A stretch of DNA of 64,000 nt from Zygotorulaspora mrakii. Lineage: Eukaryota > Ascomycota > Saccharomycetes > Saccharomycetales > Saccharomycetaceae. The translations under genes and the position numbers were made by a program. The notes under the pieces are model-generated. The model saw nothing but the letters and a program-made list of their open reading frames with translations. It ran no database searches and had not been told where the DNA came from. How positions within the stretch are numbered: the stretch's first letter is position 1; the number at the start of each line of letters is the position of its first letter. This document shows, in pieces, positions 1 through 8,005 of this stretch. The stretch covers positions 930,001 to 994,000 of the forward strand of contig NC_050724.1 in NCBI RefSeq assembly GCF_013402915.1. The letters are read 5' to 3'.

Positions 1-413
1 TTCATCCATTTTCGGAGATCGAATCGCAAACTGATAACTTCAAAAAGTATTCTATTCCGGCCTCTGAGAGGAAGAATTCTGCTAAGAGTGTGGGCCTGGA
101 AGAGATCAATGAAATTCTCGGTAAAGATAATAGTGATCTCAGCTGTGTATACGATATACCTGCAACTGGTGCTGATTTAATAGGTATTTCTGACGCGGAT
201 ATTGTGACATCTCTAACTGCGCCAATCCAACTGACGGACTTTGAAAGTGGCAGTTCATGGAGAAGAAGACAGAGTATGGTAGAAGCCGCGGCTGAGAACC
301 TTCGTTTTACAAAAAATGGGTTATTCAGTGAAAGTGCTTTGGCCGATATCGAAGGTATTATTGGAAATGGCCCTACCTCTGGTGCTTTCGAATTCAATGA
401 AGCTCTTCAGTAA
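1..413 (+). CDS. IFH1: IFH1/CRF1 orthologue, 3' end only (ribosomal protein gene co-activator)
   Basis: Only the C-terminal 136 codons lie in the window; the frame is open from base 3 to the TAA at 411-413. The tail carries the conserved stretches YDIPATGAD, SLTAPIQL and WRRRQS...EAAAENLRFTKNGLFSESALADIEGIIGN that I associate with the end of Ifh1 and its WGD paralogue Crf1. Ifh1 binds Fhl1 at ribosomal protein gene promoters and couples their transcription to TOR and PKA signalling. Position supports the call: the gene lies just upstream of UTP13 in the same direction, as YLR223C/YLR222C do in S. cerevisiae. In a non-WGD yeast a single gene should represent both IFH1 and CRF1. The start and the FHB-interacting region lie outside the window. 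Confidence 0.8.
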   Translation, partial: HPFSEIESQTDNFKKYSIPASERKNSAKSVGLEEINEILGKDNSDLSCVYDIPATGADLIGISDADIVTSLTAPIQLTDFESGSSWRRRQSMVEAAAENLRFTKNGLFSESALADIEGIIGNGPTSGAFEFNEALQ

Positions 414-644
414 AAAGTATTGCATCGGGACACGCGAGAATGTATTTGCCCAGGTTCCAGTGGCTCATTCTTGTTTGTCTCCTTTTTTCGCACTATTATA
501 TAATTATTTAATCTACTACTGTAGAAAACACATGATTTTGAGGATAAATAGCATTAAAGGTAAAAATGGTCCCTTCTATTGGGTGCTACAATTCAGTTGA
601 TAAGAACAGTGTTTGTAGTTTGACCTGTTTTCGTGCGTAATGAT

Positions 645-673
645 TGAAAAATTTCAGAATCGCATCTCATCGC
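645..673. promoter_or_regulatory. RRPE and PAC motifs upstream of UTP13
   Basis: Within the 351-base gap between IFH1 and UTP13, an RRPE element (TGAAAAATTT, 645-654) is followed by an inverted PAC element (CTCATCGC, 666-673) about 90 bp before the ATG. PAC is bound by Dot6/Tod6 and RRPE by Stb3 in S. cerevisiae; the pair marks ribosome biogenesis promoters, which fits UTP13. The remainder of the gap shows nothing else recognisable. Confidence 0.7.
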
Positions 674-764
674 ATAAAAAAAGCTAGTAATAGATTCAAA
701 TAGCTGGTACACAACCATAATGTATCACCAAAAGTTATATTTTAATTGTCACAAGCTCTAAAAT

Positions 765-3191
765 ATGGATTTGAAAACTAGCTACAATGGTACCCCATTG
801 AATCCAATATACGCTGGCAGTGGAGCGATTGCCACGATATCGAAAGACGGAGATATACTTGCTTGTCCGATGCTGGATGAGATAAATGTCATTCAGCTGC
901 TACCGACTCGAAAGATACTGCATACGATTGAAAATGATGATGAACAAGAAATAACTGCGTTGAAATTAACCGCGGATGGCCGATACCTGTGCTTTGTGTC
1001 GCAAGCACAATTGCTTAAGATCTTTGACTTAAGTACGGGAAAAATACTCAAGTCGATGAAGATTTCCTCGCCCGCATACATCCTTGACACTGATTCCACA
1101 TCTACTCTTGTGGCTGTCGGTGGTACTGATGGTAGTGTGACTGTTGTTGATATTGAAAACGGGTATATTACGCATTCATTGAAAGGGCATGGTGGCACAA
1201 TTTCGAGTCTCAAGTTCTATGGTGAGCGCAACAATAGCAAGTGGCTCTTGGCGTCGGGTGATACTAACGGTACCGTCAAAGTTTGGGATTTAGTGAAAAG
1301 GAAATGTTTGCATACCACCCAAGAGCACACGACAGCGGTTCGTGGCATGGACTTCCGTTCAACAGACGATGAAGATACCCTGCAAATGATCACTGGTGGC
1401 AGAGATGACATAATCAACTACTGGGAATTGAATATGAAGAAGAAATGTAAACTTTTGAAAACAATTGCTGTTCATCAGCAAGTCGAATCATGTGGGTTTG
1501 TCAATTCACCTGAACGAAATCTGATATATACAGCAGGTGGTGACGCAGTTTTTCAAATTGTATCTCTGCAAAATGAAGGCATTATAAAGAAAACACGGAA
1601 GCCTATAGAGGAACTGTTTATTGTAGGTGTACTACCAATTTTAAATGATCAACAACTTTATCTTGTTCTATCGGATCAAACTCTGCTTTTGTTGGATATG
1701 CAAAGGGCTTTGTCAAGTGGCGAGGAAATTATGAAAATAGAATCACGCATTGCTGGTAACCACGGTACAGTTGCCGATATCAGAGCTGTGGGTCCAGATT
1801 TAGACAAATTGGCTTTGGCTACAAATTCGCCTGCACTAAGAATGATATCCATGCCTAGGGATTCAAATGATACACTGTGTATTGATGCTGAAATTTATGA
1901 AGGACATGCAGATCTTTTGAATTCATTGGATGCTACTGAAGACGGATTATGGCTTGCAACTGGTTCTAAGGATAATTCAGCTATTTTATGGCATTACGAA
2001 GTTGCTACTTGTAAGTTTATAGCGTATGCCAAATTTGAGGGTCATGCCTCGTCGGTTACTGCAGTGGGACTTCCAAATGTTGTCACTAAAGGATGGCCAG
2101 AGTTTATCATAACGGCATCGAATGACCTCACTATCAAAAAGTGGATAGTTCCCAAACCAACGGGTGGTAAAACTGCCTCTCTTCAAACTGTAAATGTATC
2201 GGACTATACGTTCCGTGCTCATGAAAAGGATATCAATGCGCTTGCAATTTCACCAAACGACTCTCTTTTTGCGACGGCTTCTTATGACAAAACATGTAAA
2301 ATTTGGAACTTAGACTCAGGGGAACTGAAAGCTACTTTGGCTAATCATAAACGTGGTTTGTGGGATGTAACATTTTGTCAGTATGATAAATTCTTGGCTA
2401 CCTGCTCTGGTGACAAAACCATTAAAATATGGAATTTAGATACATTTGCTGTTGTTAAATCTTTGGAAGGACACACTAATGCAGTTCAAAGATGCTCTTT
2501 TATGAACAAACAGAGGCAGCTAGTAAGTAGTGGTGCAGATGGCCTTGTCAAAATTTGGGACTGCTCTACAGGTGATTGCTTGAAAACGCTGGACGGCCAC
2601 GGTAATAGAATTTGGGCTTTGACAGTTTTGGAAGATGGAGATCTTATTGTAACTGCCGATGCAGATGGAGTATTCCAATTCTGGAGGGACTCTACAGAAG
2701 AACAAAAAGAATTGGATGTTGAGAAAGAGAAATTGAAAGTTGAACAGGAGCAATCGCTACAAAACTATCTCGCTGACGGCGATTGGACGAATGCGTTCTT
2801 GTTGGCAATCACATTAGATCATCCAATGAGATTATTCAGCGTTTTGAAAAAATCGATTTCAATTCGAGATAGTGAAACAGATAGTACTGTTGTTTTCAAT
2901 AAGGAGCTTGACCATACGATATCAACGCTTAATAGCGACCAATTACTTCTCCTTATGAAGAGATGTAGAGATTGGAATACGAACGCAAGAACACACTCCG
3001 TTGCTCAGAAAACAATAAAATGTATTTTACTTCAACATAACATCGCCGATTTGAGTGAGATTCCCGGCTTGGTTCGCATAGTCGAAAGCATAATACCCTA
3101 CACAAAGAGACACGTTTCAAGAATTGATAATTTAGTTGAGCAAAGTTATATCCTTGACTATTCATTGGTCGAGATGGAAAATCTTTTCTGA
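765..3191 (+). CDS. UTP13: UTP13, WD40 subunit of the UTP-B/SSU processome complex
   Basis: The protein has 808 residues (817 in S. cerevisiae). It should act in the nucleolus as part of the UTP-B (Pwp2) subcomplex, which binds the 5' ETS of pre-rRNA and is needed for 18S rRNA maturation. About a dozen WD40 blades fill residues 10-640, with typical endings such as VKVWDL, CKIWNL, IKIWNL, VKIWDC and FQFWRD. A short charged helical linker (EEQKELDVEKEKLKVEQEQ) leads into the helical Utp13 C-terminal domain (about 650-808) that contacts the other UTP-B WD proteins. The ATG at 765 has stops upstream and gives the family length. Neighbours IFH1 and RSA3 are those of YLR222C, and the promoter has ribosome-biogenesis motifs. 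Confidence 0.96.
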   Translation: MDLKTSYNGTPLNPIYAGSGAIATISKDGDILACPMLDEINVIQLLPTRKILHTIENDDEQEITALKLTADGRYLCFVSQAQLLKIFDLSTGKILKSMKISSPAYILDTDSTSTLVAVGGTDGSVTVVDIENGYITHSLKGHGGTISSLKFYGERNNSKWLLASGDTNGTVKVWDLVKRKCLHTTQEHTTAVRGMDFRSTDDEDTLQMITGGRDDIINYWELNMKKKCKLLKTIAVHQQVESCGFVNSPERNLIYTAGGDAVFQIVSLQNEGIIKKTRKPIEELFIVGVLPILNDQQLYLVLSDQTLLLLDMQRALSSGEEIMKIESRIAGNHGTVADIRAVGPDLDKLALATNSPALRMISMPRDSNDTLCIDAEIYEGHADLLNSLDATEDGLWLATGSKDNSAILWHYEVATCKFIAYAKFEGHASSVTAVGLPNVVTKGWPEFIITASNDLTIKKWIVPKPTGGKTASLQTVNVSDYTFRAHEKDINALAISPNDSLFATASYDKTCKIWNLDSGELKATLANHKRGLWDVTFCQYDKFLATCSGDKTIKIWNLDTFAVVKSLEGHTNAVQRCSFMNKQRQLVSSGADGLVKIWDCSTGDCLKTLDGHGNRIWALTVLEDGDLIVTADADGVFQFWRDSTEEQKELDVEKEKLKVEQEQSLQNYLADGDWTNAFLLAITLDHPMRLFSVLKKSISIRDSETDSTVVFNKELDHTISTLNSDQLLLLMKRCRDWNTNARTHSVAQKTIKCILLQHNIADLSEIPGLVRIVESIIPYTKRHVSRIDNLVEQSYILDYSLVEMENLF

Positions 3192-3285
3192 CCCTGAGGA
3201 AAAGAAAATAATATGTACAGTAATCAAATTTGTAAACTCTTCACATTTATTATGGGTCGAATTTGTGACATCGAAGAAGTTGAGG

Positions 3286-3350
3286 TTACCCGCCCGCTCC
3301 GCACAAATTTTTTTCAGAATTTCATTAGATGAGATGAGATGAGATGAGAT
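3286..3350. promoter_or_regulatory. RSA3 promoter: Reb1-like site and reiterated PAC cores
   Basis: The 235-base UTP13-RSA3 gap contains a Reb1-like core TTACCCG at 3286-3292, an A3T7 tract at 3305-3314 that resembles RRPE, and a run of the pentamer GATGA starting at 3328 and ending near 3350. Each overlapping GATGAG is the core of the PAC element. The run ends about 77 bp before the RSA3 ATG, the usual place for PAC in ribosome biogenesis genes. Confidence 0.6.
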
Positions 3351-3426
3351 AAAACTGACACTTTTGAAAGAGTATCTTATGATAACCATAACATTGCAAT
3401 AAAAGAGTGTATTGAACTGTTTTAAC

Positions 3427-4026
3427 ATGTCCAAGAGCGAATTAAGAGCGGTAGACAATACAGCCAAGAAATCAAGAAGAAAAAAGAAAAGAAGAACGTT
3501 AGATGTATCAGATTCTTCCTCTTCTGAATCAGATTCGGAAATAGAAACGAAACCGGATCAGAGACAAGAGGCTATTGAAGTAGATAATGACATTGAACTC
3601 ACTGACGATGAATCCAATAATTTTACTGAAAAAGGCCCCGACAAAATCTCCGGTGCAGAACAGTGGAAAGACGAAACACGAGATGAATTGAATTCAATAC
3701 CGTTTACCAAGACAGATTTGACAAACAAAAATGATTTCAATCAGAAGAGTAACAGCAATGAAAACGGTGTTCAAGACTCTTTGGACCTGAAAAAAGTGAG
3801 AGAAACCATTGAAGAAGACCAAAAAAAAATGAAAAAGATTGGCGAAGCAAACTTAAAAAATGATTACTTAGGATTGATTTTTGAAAACTACGGTGAAGAT
3901 ATCAATTCATTAAGGGAAGCGCCAGACTTTACAAATAAATCACTAGTAATACTAGCGAATGTATTGAAAGAGGGTTCGGCAATGTTCGATGTTGAGACCT
4001 TGAAAACTATGCTAGATACAAAATGA
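3427..4026 (+). CDS. RSA3: RSA3, 60S ribosomal subunit assembly factor
   Basis: This is a 199-residue, highly charged protein (about 220 in S. cerevisiae). Rsa3 is a nucleolar factor acting in early 60S particles in association with the helicase Dbp6. The N-terminus is basic (KKSRRKKKRRTLD), followed by an acidic, Ser-rich middle and a conserved C-terminal domain (about residues 130-199) with DYLGLIFENYGEDINSLREAPDF and LVILANVLKEGSAMFD. The frame stays open five codons upstream to a TTG, but the ATG at 3427 gives MSKSELRAV and is the likely start. Order and orientation after UTP13 match YLR221C, and the promoter carries PAC cores. Confidence 0.93.
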   Translation: MSKSELRAVDNTAKKSRRKKKRRTLDVSDSSSSESDSEIETKPDQRQEAIEVDNDIELTDDESNNFTEKGPDKISGAEQWKDETRDELNSIPFTKTDLTNKNDFNQKSNSNENGVQDSLDLKKVRETIEEDQKKMKKIGEANLKNDYLGLIFENYGEDINSLREAPDFTNKSLVILANVLKEGSAMFDVETLKTMLDTK

Positions 4027-4157
4027 GAAATGGCAGAAGAATGGGGAAAAAATTTTCAAGATGATATAATAGAAAGTGAATAAGTGTTATTATCATTATA
4101 TATAATGTACAAAAAAATATGATTGAGCAGGAAAATATAAATAAATTTTAGATGTTC

Positions 4158-5114
4158 TTAACCTAAGATTTTCACAAAATAGAAAGCCGCACCAGCAGCC
4201 ACACCGCCGACCAGAACCATTTGTACACCCTCACCAATTTTTTTTGATAGGGTACAATTATCACTCATTGAAACTTGAGTCTTCACGAATCCAAACCAGA
4301 ATAAAGTGATAGTCATAACAACGGTAGACCATAGCAAACCTGCGCCCACTTCATCAACAAAAAAATATGGCAATAAAGGCACTAAACCTCCGAAAAGGTA
4401 ACCACCACCAATTGTCACTGCACTAATGATTTCTCTGTTCTCTGCTGGTTCATCGAGCCCTCGGCCATATCTTATAATGAAATCTACCATTAGTTCCGGA
4501 GTCCTCTGTAAATCCTTTATAAACGATACAATCGTTTCATCTGAAAAATTGGGGTTAATATCTAGTAGAATATCTTCAATTTCATGATTTATCATGGTAG
4601 TATTATCGTAAAATTTTCTTTTTTCTTGCTTGACCTCTGAATGGTAATAATCGCCTTCACTTTTCGCACCCAAATAACCACCGAGTCCCATTGAAATCGC
4701 TCCTGATATTAATTCAGCGAATCCACCTGTTATCACTAATTTCGAATCCCCTAATGACGATAGACCTGCTGTCAATGCAAATGGGACCGTTAGTCCATCA
4801 CTTAACCCAATTACTAGATCACTGATCACACGTGGATCCACAGAATTGAAGAATCCCCTGTGCGTTTGAGAATCGCTACTTTGCGTGTCCTTGTCCATTG
4901 ATAAATTCAATTTACCGCTACTGTTTGAAGCACGACGGGCTCTTGCAGATTCCAAATCAATATTTGAATTAGTGGCCGTGGTCCCGTAACCTACCTGAGA
5001 TGTGATGGATTGGCTATCGCTGGTCAATAATGGAGCTGTTCCCTCGTTTTCACTTCCTGATCTGCCAAATCTCATAAAATTGACCATGGCATTCTTTAGA
5101 GCCACCACTGACAT
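4158..5114 (-). CDS. CCC1: CCC1, vacuolar Fe(II)/Mn(II) importer
   Basis: The protein has 318 residues (322 in S. cerevisiae) and belongs to the VIT/CCC1 family, which imports Fe2+ and Mn2+ into the vacuole in exchange for protons. The first 95 residues are a Ser/Asn-rich cytosolic tail, followed by FFNSVDPRVISDLVIGLSDG and the highly conserved first membrane helices with SDGLTVPFALTAGLSSLG and GGFAELISGAISMGLGGYLG. A cytosolic metal-binding loop with EVKQEKRKFYDN and many Glu residues (about 155-215) separates these from three C-terminal helices. The ATG at 5114 starts MSVVALKNAM, as in the family. It is convergent with RSA3 (131-base gap), matching YLR221C/YLR220W. Iron induction through Yap5 is known in S. 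cerevisiae; no Yap5 site was verified here. Confidence 0.96.
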   Translation of the reverse strand: MSVVALKNAMVNFMRFGRSGSENEGTAPLLTSDSQSITSQVGYGTTATNSNIDLESARARRASNSSGKLNLSMDKDTQSSDSQTHRGFFNSVDPRVISDLVIGLSDGLTVPFALTAGLSSLGDSKLVITGGFAELISGAISMGLGGYLGAKSEGDYYHSEVKQEKRKFYDNTTMINHEIEDILLDINPNFSDETIVSFIKDLQRTPELMVDFIIRYGRGLDEPAENREIISAVTIGGGYLFGGLVPLLPYFFVDEVGAGLLWSTVVMTITLFWFGFVKTQVSMSDNCTLSKKIGEGVQMVLVGGVAAGAAFYFVKILG

Positions 5115-6175
5115 TTCTCCTACTTAGTTATTGAGCCAAAAGAGAAAGAGAAATAATTCTTTGTGAGAACTCAACTGTGGGAAGAGAAAAAGGCGTATGA
5201 TGACACAAAGGGTTTATTTCACTGAAGCGAAGCTATTGCCGGTATACCTTAAAATCACTATCTAAAAACGAGAAGTACTCTGTCTTGACGAACCTCCCTC
5301 TAACAACTATAATACCTAAATTTTATCAGTAATTTTGATTTAATTGATCACCAAAAGTCTTGAATAAATTGTTCAAATGTAAACCAAAATTCTTCTTTTG
5401 TATTGTTATCCGTTCTATTCTTTCTCCTAGTTTTTGATATCTTCGCTTCGCATCGCCTTTTTTGGGTCTTTTTTTTTCTTTATTGGGATTACAAAAAAGA
5501 CACTTAAGAATTGACCAATCAGAAACCACAACGTTAGTCATAAAAAGTGAGAACTATAGCTTTTAGTCTCAGTAACTTGACAATTGGTCTTTGAAGTGGT
5601 CTTAGTCAATGGAAAGATGTTCCCAGATAGCACTAGCTGTTGAAAATCCAGCTGGTAGCCCTCTTTGCCTGTTTATTCTTCTTTCTTTTCTGTCTCTATT
5701 TATATTTTGTTAATGAATTGTAATTTTAAACCAAGATGTGCAGAGAAAGAACGAAGAAAAGGTGATCAATCACAGTAAATACCTGCCAATTGTACAAAGT
5801 ACAGAGATGACAAATAAGAAGAATAAAATCCTGTAATGATACGATTAGGAGTCCGTTCTAGCTGCTCTCATTCATCTTGAAAATAGGACACAGTAACCTG
5901 CGACGTCTAATCAAGGCAGAGGTGCATATTGTCTTTGCGTGGTGCTCAATACAGAAAGGAAGGGCTTTACCTCGAGGTCCACTTTGGCTCCACTTGGTGT
6001 CGTGGAGACCCGTTGCACCGTTGCGCCGTTGCGCCAGCTAGACACACAGCCACACAGCAAAGGCAGACCGAAGCAGTAAGACATGAAGTGAACTATTGTA
6101 CATTTTATTAAAACCCCAAAACAAACCATATATCGATATGTAAAATTATATATGTGTAGCTAACTACAGCGTAGC
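5115..6175. other. CCC1-HTB1 intergenic region, with a candidate ARS consensus match
   Basis: About 1.06 kb between the CCC1 start and the H2B stop. An 11/11 match to the S. cerevisiae ARS consensus (WTTTAYRTTTW) is at 5698-5708 on the + strand in a T-rich stretch. Short ATG-started frames exist (a basic 71-codon one on the - strand at 5326-5541 and a 72-codon one at 5911-6129), but neither looks like a protein I know. The left part must hold the CCC1 promoter. Confidence 0.3.
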
Positions 6176-6574
6176 CTAAGCTTGAGAAGCAGCTGACGAA
6201 TACTTGGTCACGGCTCTGGTTCCTTCAGAGACAGCGTGCTTAGCCAATTCACCAGGCAAGATCAACCTGACAGCAGTTTGAATTTCTCTTGCTGAGATAG
6301 TTGACTTCTTGTTGTAGGCGGCTAGTTTAGAAGCCTCCGTAGCGATTCTTTCGAAGATATCGTTGACAAAGGAATTCAAAATCGACATCGATTTCTGAGA
6401 AATACCGGTATCTGGATGTGTTTGCTTTAGAACTTTGTAGATATATGACGAGTAGGTCTCCTTTCTAACCTTACCTCTCTTCTTGGCATCTGGTGCTGAA
6501 GCGGTTTTCTTGGCTGCTGGTTTCTTCTCAGCTGGAGCTTTGGAGGCAGGTTTCTTTTCAGCTTTACCGGACAT
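6176..6574 (-). CDS. HTB1: Histone H2B
   Basis: This is the core histone H2B, 132 codons including Met. A Lys/Ala-rich N-terminal tail (about residues 1-38) precedes the histone fold from [27 protein letters not shown] to the C-terminal alpha helix [23 protein letters not shown]. The lysine in AVTKYSS, nine residues from the end, corresponds to K123, the Bre1/Rad6 ubiquitination site that controls H3K4 and H3K79 methylation. The gene is transcribed divergently from H2A with an 810-base shared promoter, as at YDR224C/YDR225W. Only this pair is in the window; whether a second H2A-H2B pair exists elsewhere cannot be seen. Confidence 0.99.
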   Translation of the reverse strand: MSGKAEKKPASKAPAEKKPAAKKTASAPDAKKRGKVRKETYSSYIYKVLKQTHPDTGISQKSMSILNSFVNDIFERIATEASKLAAYNKKSTISAREIQTAVRLILPGELAKHAVSEGTRAVTKYSSAASQA

Positions 6575-6669
6575 TTTGTATTCTTATTGTGGTGACGTTG
6601 GTTGTGTCTGTATTAAAATGAGTCTGTATTTCTCCAAGAATCTAGAGCGAAGAACATTTCAGCACCTCC

Positions 6670-6677
6670 CTTTTATA
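6670..6677 (-). promoter_or_regulatory. Likely TATA element for H2B
   Basis: Reading the minus strand, TATAAAAG lies at 6670-6677, about 95 bp before the H2B ATG, a normal distance for a regulated yeast gene. The identification is by motif and position only. Confidence 0.55.
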
Positions 6678-6819
6678 CAAAATGTCTCGTACATCGACGA
6701 TGTGTGGAATGATGCAATCAACAGAGTCTTCCTTCTTGTTTCAACGCCTCCCTCTGTTTGCTGCTGCTGTTGCTTAGTATTTTGCCTGTGTAATACCTAC
6801 AGATTGCTTACTTTTTCGC

Positions 6820-7036
6820 GTTCTGAAAGTTTCACACAAAGACTCTCTGCTTTGCTGTCTGAGCCGTCCCCGCGAAACTCTCAGAACGGCGCGCGTTTAC
6901 CATTTTGGGGATCCGCGACGACTGACCATACTTAACAGAAATCTTGATTTTTCATCAAAAATGAATTTCTCGCGAACAAAACGATTTCAATTTCAACGTT
7001 CCAAACATTTCCCCTCGCATGCGAAAAAACTGGAAC
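6820..7036. promoter_or_regulatory. Histone UAS cluster (Spt10-type elements) between H2B and H2A
   Basis: Four copies of the histone UAS (RTTCCN6TTCNC in S. cerevisiae, bound by Spt10) can be read. Two are exact: + strand 6998-7013 and - strand 7021-7036. Two have a single C-to-T change in the first half-site: + strand 6820-6835 and - strand 6872-6887. They form two pairs in inverted orientation in the middle of the divergent promoter, the arrangement expected for S-phase-specific co-activation of both genes. The cluster lies about 245 bp from the H2B ATG and 350 bp from the H2A ATG. Confidence 0.8.
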
Positions 7037-7251
7037 ACGGCCCCTAAAAATGCCACAGAGGAACGTCGCAGGGGGTGGCGATCATCACTATTATACCGCA
7101 GCGTTTACAGGTACAGCCAGTGCACTCACACTGCGTGATTTTCTGTGGCGGGCGTTGGTGGTATCTTCCGTCTGTTTCTCATGCGGAATGTGCACTCTGC
7201 TGCGTCCTGTTGGCTTTGAAGTGCACAGTTTAGTTTTTGCTATCTGAGTTG

Positions 7252-7260
7252 TATATAAAG
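7252..7260 (+). promoter_or_regulatory. Likely TATA element for H2A
   Basis: TATATAAAG at 7252-7260 lies about 125 bp before the H2A ATG and downstream of the UAS cluster. It is the best TATA box candidate for this strongly expressed gene. Confidence 0.65.
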
Positions 7261-7384
7261 ATAGTGGTTTCGATCATGATGGCCATGTCGATGTTCTCTC
7301 ATGTGGATTGGTTTCAGTTTGATTGTTTCGCAAGAGGTCAAGTATCGCACTCATTCGTAAAATAAACATCACATAGAAAATAAA

Positions 7385-7780
7385 ATGTCTGGTAAAGGTG
7401 GTAAAGCTGGTTCTGCTGCTAAAGCTACTCAATCAAGATCTGCTAAGGCAGGTTTGACCTTCCCAGTGGGTAGAGTCCACAGACTGTTAAGAAAAGGTAA
7501 CTACGCACAGAGAATTGGTTCTGGTGCTCCAGTGTACCTGACAGCAGTCTTGGAATATTTAGCCGCTGAAATTTTAGAATTGGCTGGTAACGCCGCTAGA
7601 GATAACAAGAAAACAAGAATCATCCCAAGACATTTGCAGTTGGCCATCAGGAATGATGACGAGTTGAACAAATTGTTGGGTAACGTCACGATTGCTCAGG
7701 GTGGTGTTTTGCCAAACATTCACCAAAACTTGTTACCAAAGAAGTCAGCAAAGACTACAAAGGCTTCTCAAGAGTTGTAA
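7385..7780 (+). CDS. HTA1: Histone H2A (H2A.X-type with SQEL tail)
   Basis: Core histone H2A, 131 residues. The tail [20 protein letters not shown] is followed by the fold ([31 protein letters not shown], then [41 protein letters not shown]). It ends in SQEL, the Mec1/Tel1 phosphorylation motif that yields gamma-H2A at DNA breaks, so this is the replication-coupled H2A and not H2A.Z. Codon use is strongly biased to preferred yeast codons (GGT, GCT, AGA, TTG), in line with high expression. It is divergent from H2B and convergent with MSC3. Confidence 0.99.
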   Translation: MSGKGGKAGSAAKATQSRSAKAGLTFPVGRVHRLLRKGNYAQRIGSGAPVYLTAVLEYLAAEILELAGNAARDNKKTRIIPRHLQLAIRNDDELNKLLGNVTIAQGGVLPNIHQNLLPKKSAKTTKASQEL

Positions 7781-7821
7781 TTATAAGGATTTATTTGTGG
7801 GGCATGTCAATGTATTAGAAC

Positions 7822-7832
7822 TAAATATAAAA
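7822..7832 (-). other. Candidate ARS consensus sequence 3' of H2A
   Basis: An 11/11 match to the reverse complement of WTTTAYRTTTW lies in the AT-rich 225-base gap between the convergent H2A and MSC3 genes. Matches to this short, AT-rich motif are common, so origin activity is only a possibility. Confidence 0.25.
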
Positions 7833-8005
7833 ATAAATAAGAAAAAAAATGTAAAATGCCGGGGTTTTCTAGTGCTTGTATAATATAATATATCATCTGT
7901 TTTGAGTTTGAAAAAGTCCGGAGGACGAGTATTGTAATGTCGATTTAAAAAAAAGATTATACAAGAACGTAGTATTAATATTTGAGTGATGAATATCATT
8001 ACAAT

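Noticed and set aside
5326..5541. Basic 71-codon minus-strand frame between CCC1 and H2B
   Set aside because: No recognisable domain; composition follows the local A/T runs. Kept as intergenic.
5609..5713. 34-codon frame with a hydrophobic C-terminus upstream of H2B
   Set aside because: The hydrophobic tail is encoded by a T-rich run (CTT/TTT/ATT) and overlaps the ARS-like match; no other support.
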